From a virus: a stretch of 25,178 nt of DNA. A program made the translations under genes and the position numbers. Below the pieces are notes generated by a model. That model made no database searches and had not been told where the DNA came from. It saw only the letters and a list, made by a program, of their open reading frames with translations. The stretch's first letter is position 1, and every line of letters starts with the position of its first letter. Location of the stretch: the IMG/VR virus record IMGVR_UViG_3300020204_000342, positions 1-25,178 of that record; one strand, given 5' to 3'. This document shows, piece after piece, positions 22,501-25,178 of the stretch.

Positions 22501-24082
22501 GAAAATAAAGATCTCTTAACTGAATTGATATTGTTCCACCAGTTACATCTGCTTGCGGAAAACCTTCAGAATATAAACTTTTTAAAGGAATTAAATAATC
22601 AAAACCATTAATGTCCATAATTTTTTCATAAAATGTAAACTTTACATTTTTTCTAATATAGTCAGAAATAATACTATTAGAATTTTCATTAAATGCTTGA
22701 TCTTCATCGAAAATAGTTAAACTTCCAGTTGAAACTAACAACTGTCCTATTGGTAATGCACCAGAACCTAAATCCCCAAGAGACTTGGTAACATTGTATG
22801 ACATTACTTGATCTGATAAATCTACCGTTAATCTTGGTGAAAACTCAATCAAATCAAACGTTGAATTAAACTTATTCATTGAATCTACAACAATTCTTAT
22901 TCCTTTTATGTAATCAAACTCTCTATAAACAGTTTGACTAGTTGTAGTTTCTAAATAAGAAGATGGAGTAGAAACATTTGTAACAAAATGTTTAGTTTGA
23001 TTTAAAGATTCATCTGTTAAAAACCAAGTGTACTCTGGAACAAACTGCTCATAAGAATCTGTAGTTGCATTCCATATGTGATAAGTTCCTTTATCAGAAC
23101 TACCATTAATAACTAAATAAGAATAACCATCTATTGAATTGCTTGGAAGCAAAGTGGTTGACGACAAAACCTCAGCATGGATAAAACGAGATTTATATTG
23201 ATCTGGAACATTAAGCCCATAAGATAATTCTATATATCCATCATCTGGAACTATTGGAGATCCATTTGGTCTAATTGAAGAGTAATTAAAATCTTCAACA
23301 GTAATCCATTGATTTCCTTTTAGTACCTGAATTTTCCAAATAACTGGTGTTGTTTTGTTTGCTGGTCCATAAAATGGATCTGAAATATTTCCTGTAGTAG
23401 ACTGAAAAGTACCTAAATTAACACTTCCAACATTTGTTTGCATTTTAACAACAAGTCGATTTGCTGGCACAATATTTTTATAAACAACAAATGGTGCTGC
23501 GTCTTGAATGTAATAAGATGATCCTATTAGCCTATCAGCAATTCCTCTTTCTGTTGTATTTACAGATGAAGGAGAATCTTTTTCAGTTCTATATGAAGTC
23601 CAATATTTAAATTCATCTCTTCTGTCTGCCATATAATATCTAGGTCTTTGAGTAAAAAAAGAACCTTGATTATCTAAAGAATTAATAGTAAAATCTGGTA
23701 TTTTATTACTTGCAAAATAAGATATTTTATTAATACCAGATCTTGGTCTAAATGGTTTAATGCAATCTTCTAAAGAATAATAAAGTTTAAGTTGTTCTTT
23801 TGTTGCGGTATAAATAATTGGATTTATATCATCGTCTACACCGCCATCAACAATTACATCTGCATCTGTTGCTCCTGTATAAAAATTACCAGTGTCGTTT
23901 TGATCAAATGCTGACTGTATCGCTAAGTATCTTGTATCAGAACTTTGTGGTCTATATCTATAATTGCCCAGTTTAAAAATATTGTCAGGCATATTCATAT
24001 TCCATTCAGCAACTATTTTTGCACGAGACTGAATAGTTGGAGATGCAATAAAATGATTTTTTAATGTTGAATTTTCAAACAT
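19586..24082 (-). CDS. Large minor tail protein with LamG-like segment, 1498 aa
   Basis: The largest gene in the window. I choose ATG 24082, which overlaps the TAA of the preceding gene; an in-frame start at 24115 would add 11 unlikely residues. The N-terminal motif KLYYSLEDCIKPFRPRSGIN is typical of large minor tail proteins of actinobacterial siphophages. A concanavalin/LamG-like beta-sandwich lies around residues 1005-1215 (NGYYFEIISLDG, then RRFYLYIDNVLVATVDD and VALFTRGGTKCMFENLFG) and could bind host carbohydrates. The final part has ESDYIQTPDDAEDLMGWIIN, similar to baseplate hub ends. It probably forms the distal tail or baseplate that contacts the cell. The exact receptor is unknown. 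Confidence 0.87.
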   Translation of the reverse strand: MFENSTLKNHFIASPTIQSRAKIVAEWNMNMPDNIFKLGNYRYRPQSSDTRYLAIQSAFDQNDTGNFYTGATDADVIVDGGVDDDINPIIYTATKEQLKLYYSLEDCIKPFRPRSGINKISYFASNKIPDFTINSLDNQGSFFTQRPRYYMADRRDEFKYWTSYRTEKDSPSSVNTTERGIADRLIGSSYYIQDAAPFVVYKNIVPANRLVVKMQTNVGSVNLGTFQSTTGNISDPFYGPANKTTPVIWKIQVLKGNQWITVEDFNYSSIRPNGSPIVPDDGYIELSYGLNVPDQYKSRFIHAEVLSSTTLLPSNSIDGYSYLVINGSSDKGTYHIWNATTDSYEQFVPEYTWFLTDESLNQTKHFVTNVSTPSSYLETTTSQTVYREFDYIKGIRIVVDSMNKFNSTFDLIEFSPRLTVDLSDQVMSYNVTKSLGDLGSGALPIGQLLVSTGSLTIFDEDQAFNENSNSIISDYIRKNVKFTFYEKIMDINGFDYLIPLKSLYSEGFPQADVTGGTISIQLRDLYFHFESMPAPQLFLTNVSLSYAIALLLDYVGFSNYVYKRNVGDVEPVIPYFFVGPDKNLAEVLNDLAVSTQTSMFFDEYNNFIVMSKDYLMPSPSQRSVDYELIGSKVTDKVSEIIILTDDGGSPTTTATEELDAGFYNTTFWTEELGQGSASLIENTANIIKNKVITGKKLANIIDIASQDKKIYNDGKITYKSRYIEKAYRQLGEENNLRGPEDKTWIYKPSMLWQIQDTQESRIGNSSGGYSLAAVPLKQNLNNLPPTVQNGIVINNILDIGENAYFLVRYQGYFYANGEIIKYDAVEFNVGDVGNVWISSDAEYKEYLSKLPFNGKIYQTGLVRIYSEPYYELVAGVSKRKEGAVRSHGRAQFGTSIVSHSSGLTSYWTNTDNRRGCQMESQYLFGDTPFAGSTTTGAAGVNNVLAKRSSVNGIIKRYLSQSSLTEKEVLNLNVIDSQKNKGIVQSSALVLKGPTFEAADPNPTNFITSVIRTMEDKFNYFGTRIRIIGASVGEVKDENNSLYTAVTTLDGSIYYQNATGSPNQPVKVFGNSGGIGVLVNATNNNGYYFEIISLDGSTADDNHANIIFYKIEKDASSTKAIPKLLWSGNGKILSDSGNFVGFSKKFEDPNSTVYDLAVEYAENILDTNTRRFYLYIDNVLVATVDDTNPLPKGNNVALFTRGGTKCMFENLFGLGQNYGLYGSELVTEPAGKIFGGNAVNLRESLKKYAMSGIFQDTYLSGIGTSSNPNYKIFYEEFGTIMRECAYFNVRFDNAYPAFAAKMFKRQDTVKDYVVSGFKADAYGAEFLLFNSTDALLDLGTTAFNSVDILGIAFTQDNTNALTVDDYFKKTSSFSDPELKGNVFVYSPVIEEQKYNSIKNSRMAYGKNQFSIESDYIQTPDDAEDLMGWIINKLMQPKKAIGLNIFPTPILQLGDLVTIDYKNNDDIDMVTSANSRFIVYNIEYGRDSSGPSMTIYLSEV

Positions 24083-24717
24083 TACACTTCTTCCAAAGAA
24101 ACAGAAACATTCCAAAGATCATGATTTGTTCTGCCTCTTTTTATTACATCATAGGAAAAATCTGAAATATAAACCTGCATAATTTCACTATAACTGGTTA
24201 GATGTAAAAATGCTGAATCATCTGTACCAAAGTTTTTATATTTATCATATGATAAAAACATCCAAAATGGTCCTTTGTGTTTATCATACCAATCAAGTAA
24301 TTCTACACCACCTGCTCCACCATCTGCAGTATATTCATTTTGACCAACAAGGTCAGACTCTCCAGTTGCATTAAAGTCAGCAACTCGTAAATGTGCTCTT
24401 GAAGGAAGATTGTCCCAACTAACTGACATAGTAATTTTATCTGCAATATGATGTGATCTCATGTTGCCATTAATCATTCTTTGTCTTTGTTCAATTCTAT
24501 TTGGTTTAAATTGTAATGCGGATCTGTTGTGATCAGACAAAATTAAAAATTGGTTTGCTGGTTGAGCGGCAGTTGTTAATGAAGAGTCAGCACCTATTTC
24601 TTGTCCTATTGGAATATATATTCCACTAGCAGAAAGAGTTCCAGCATTTTCTGACCAAATTATTGCCTGTGGTCTGGTATATCTTTTACGACCTAAAACA
24701 TATGCTGCTGTTGCCAT
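24082..24717 (-). CDS. Distal-tail-like minor tail protein, 211 aa
   Basis: Placed right after the tape-measure gene, the usual position for a distal tail protein. The pattern RMINGNMRSHHIADKITMSV with WDNLPSRAH, then GGVELLDWYDKHKGPFWMFL, is typical of this group in actinobacteriophage-like tails. It probably forms the ring that ends the tail tube and carries the large minor tail protein. The ATG at 24717 shares a base with the TAA of the tape measure gene and has an aggag site 9 bases upstream. No unusual features. Confidence 0.82.
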   Translation of the reverse strand: MATAAYVLGRKRYTRPQAIIWSENAGTLSASGIYIPIGQEIGADSSLTTAAQPANQFLILSDHNRSALQFKPNRIEQRQRMINGNMRSHHIADKITMSVSWDNLPSRAHLRVADFNATGESDLVGQNEYTADGGAGGVELLDWYDKHKGPFWMFLSYDKYKNFGTDDSAFLHLTSYSEIMQVYISDFSYDVIKRGRTNHDLWNVSVSLEEV

Positions 24718-25178
24718 TATCTGCTACTCCTAATTCTTTGTGCATCAACTTGTTTGATTTGATTCATTACTGCTCTTGCAATATCGTTTGGATTAGCATT
24801 ACTGCTTGAAACATTAACGCTTACACTATAATTATACAACGAATTGCTTACTGGCATTTGTCCATTATTAATAGATTGCATACTGTCAATGCCTATCGAA
24901 TCTACTGCACTCTTTCTTACTACAAACTCTCCAGGAGTTAGCATTGCTGGAATAATGTCAGTTCCTTTACCATACCCGCCAGAAGCAAAATATTTTGGAA
25001 CAAGTCCACCTTTACTAAAACCAAAAGATTTTGGAACTGTTATTGTTTTAGCCTTTTTGCCTTTGCCAACAGTTATTGTTGAAAAATCTGCTGGCGGTTT
25101 AACTCCAAAAAGAGGATTTCCTTGACCATAAACAAAAGTAGGAGGATTAACAGATATATCTGGTTTAGTTTTATCACC
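24717..25178 (-). CDS. C-terminal end of tape measure protein (5' part beyond window)
   Basis: The frame is open from the window edge (25178) to TAA, 153 codons. It contains KGGLVPKYFASGGYGKGTD, then IPAMLTPGEFVVRKSAVDSI, the very common end of siphophage tape measure proteins. A disordered stretch and a short helical end (PNDIARAVMNQIKQVDAQRI) follow. The protein spans the tail lumen and sets tail length. The GKGKKAKTITVPKSFG segment is basic. The N-terminal and membrane-interacting parts are not in view. Confidence 0.9.
   Translation of the reverse strand, partial: GDKTKPDISVNPPTFVYGQGNPLFGVKPPADFSTITVGKGKKAKTITVPKSFGFSKGGLVPKYFASGGYGKGTDIIPAMLTPGEFVVRKSAVDSIGIDSMQSINNGQMPVSNSLYNYSVSVNVSSSNANPNDIARAVMNQIKQVDAQRIRSSR

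Noticed and set aside
1-25178. tRNA genes, insertion sequences, integrase and attachment sites
   Set aside because: No cloverleaf, transposase, recombinase or terminal repeat was visible on either strand; the gaps between genes are too short to hold them.

Overview
The window is part of the genome of a tailed double-stranded DNA bacteriophage, most likely a siphovirus. It encodes the C-terminus of a tape-measure protein, a run of minor-tail proteins, a near-complete DNA replication and recombination set, and a terminase pair. Every supported gene is on the minus strand, so transcription runs from high to low coordinates. I saw no integrase, repressor, tRNA, rRNA, insertion sequence or CRISPR array. 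The host cannot be read directly. The tail-protein style and the host-like secreted protein at the left suggest an actinobacterium, perhaps aquatic, but this is inference.

Layout, read in the direction of transcription (right to left). (1) 25178-16817, virion module: end of the tape-measure protein, a distal-tail-like protein, a 1498-aa minor tail protein with a LamG-like segment, then four smaller tail, fibre or appendage proteins. (2) 16820-12497, replication module I: a zinc ribbon, a MerR-type helix-turn-helix protein, two small proteins, a DnaB-type helicase, a small conserved protein, a DnaG-type primase and a gp32-like single-strand binding protein. (3) 12493-6003, replication and recombination module II: DnaE-type polymerase with an apparently intact PHP domain, MazG-like pyrophosphohydrolase, RecA/UvsX-like recombinase, a tiny zinc-binding protein, a Hjc-like PD-(D/E)XK candidate, a Cas4/RecB-like nuclease with four cysteines and a zinc-ribbon protein. 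(4) 6019-3894: RuvC-like nuclease and a string of small accessory proteins including DUF3310. (5) 3910-1606: small and large terminase subunits. (6) 1537-1: two genes that look like add-ons, a secreted Ig-like/coiled-coil surface protein and an Hsp20 chaperone, each with its own promoter and separated by a terminator.

Packing is extreme. No gene-free stretch exceeds about 110 bases, most neighbours overlap by 1-20 bases (TAATG, ATGA or TTGA junctions), and at least seven genes start with GTG or TTG. Five promoters are proposed from sequence: for hsp20, the surface protein, the Cas4-like nuclease operon, the single-strand binding protein, and the boundary between tail and replication genes.

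The points most worth a second look are the secreted surface protein carried as a self-contained transcription unit, and the primase. The primase zinc finger lies in an open frame with no ATG, GTG or TTG start, overlapping the upstream gene in the -1 frame. Other points are an operator-like palindrome on the ssb -35 box, the RecA Walker A substitution, and the small Hjc-like nuclease candidate.
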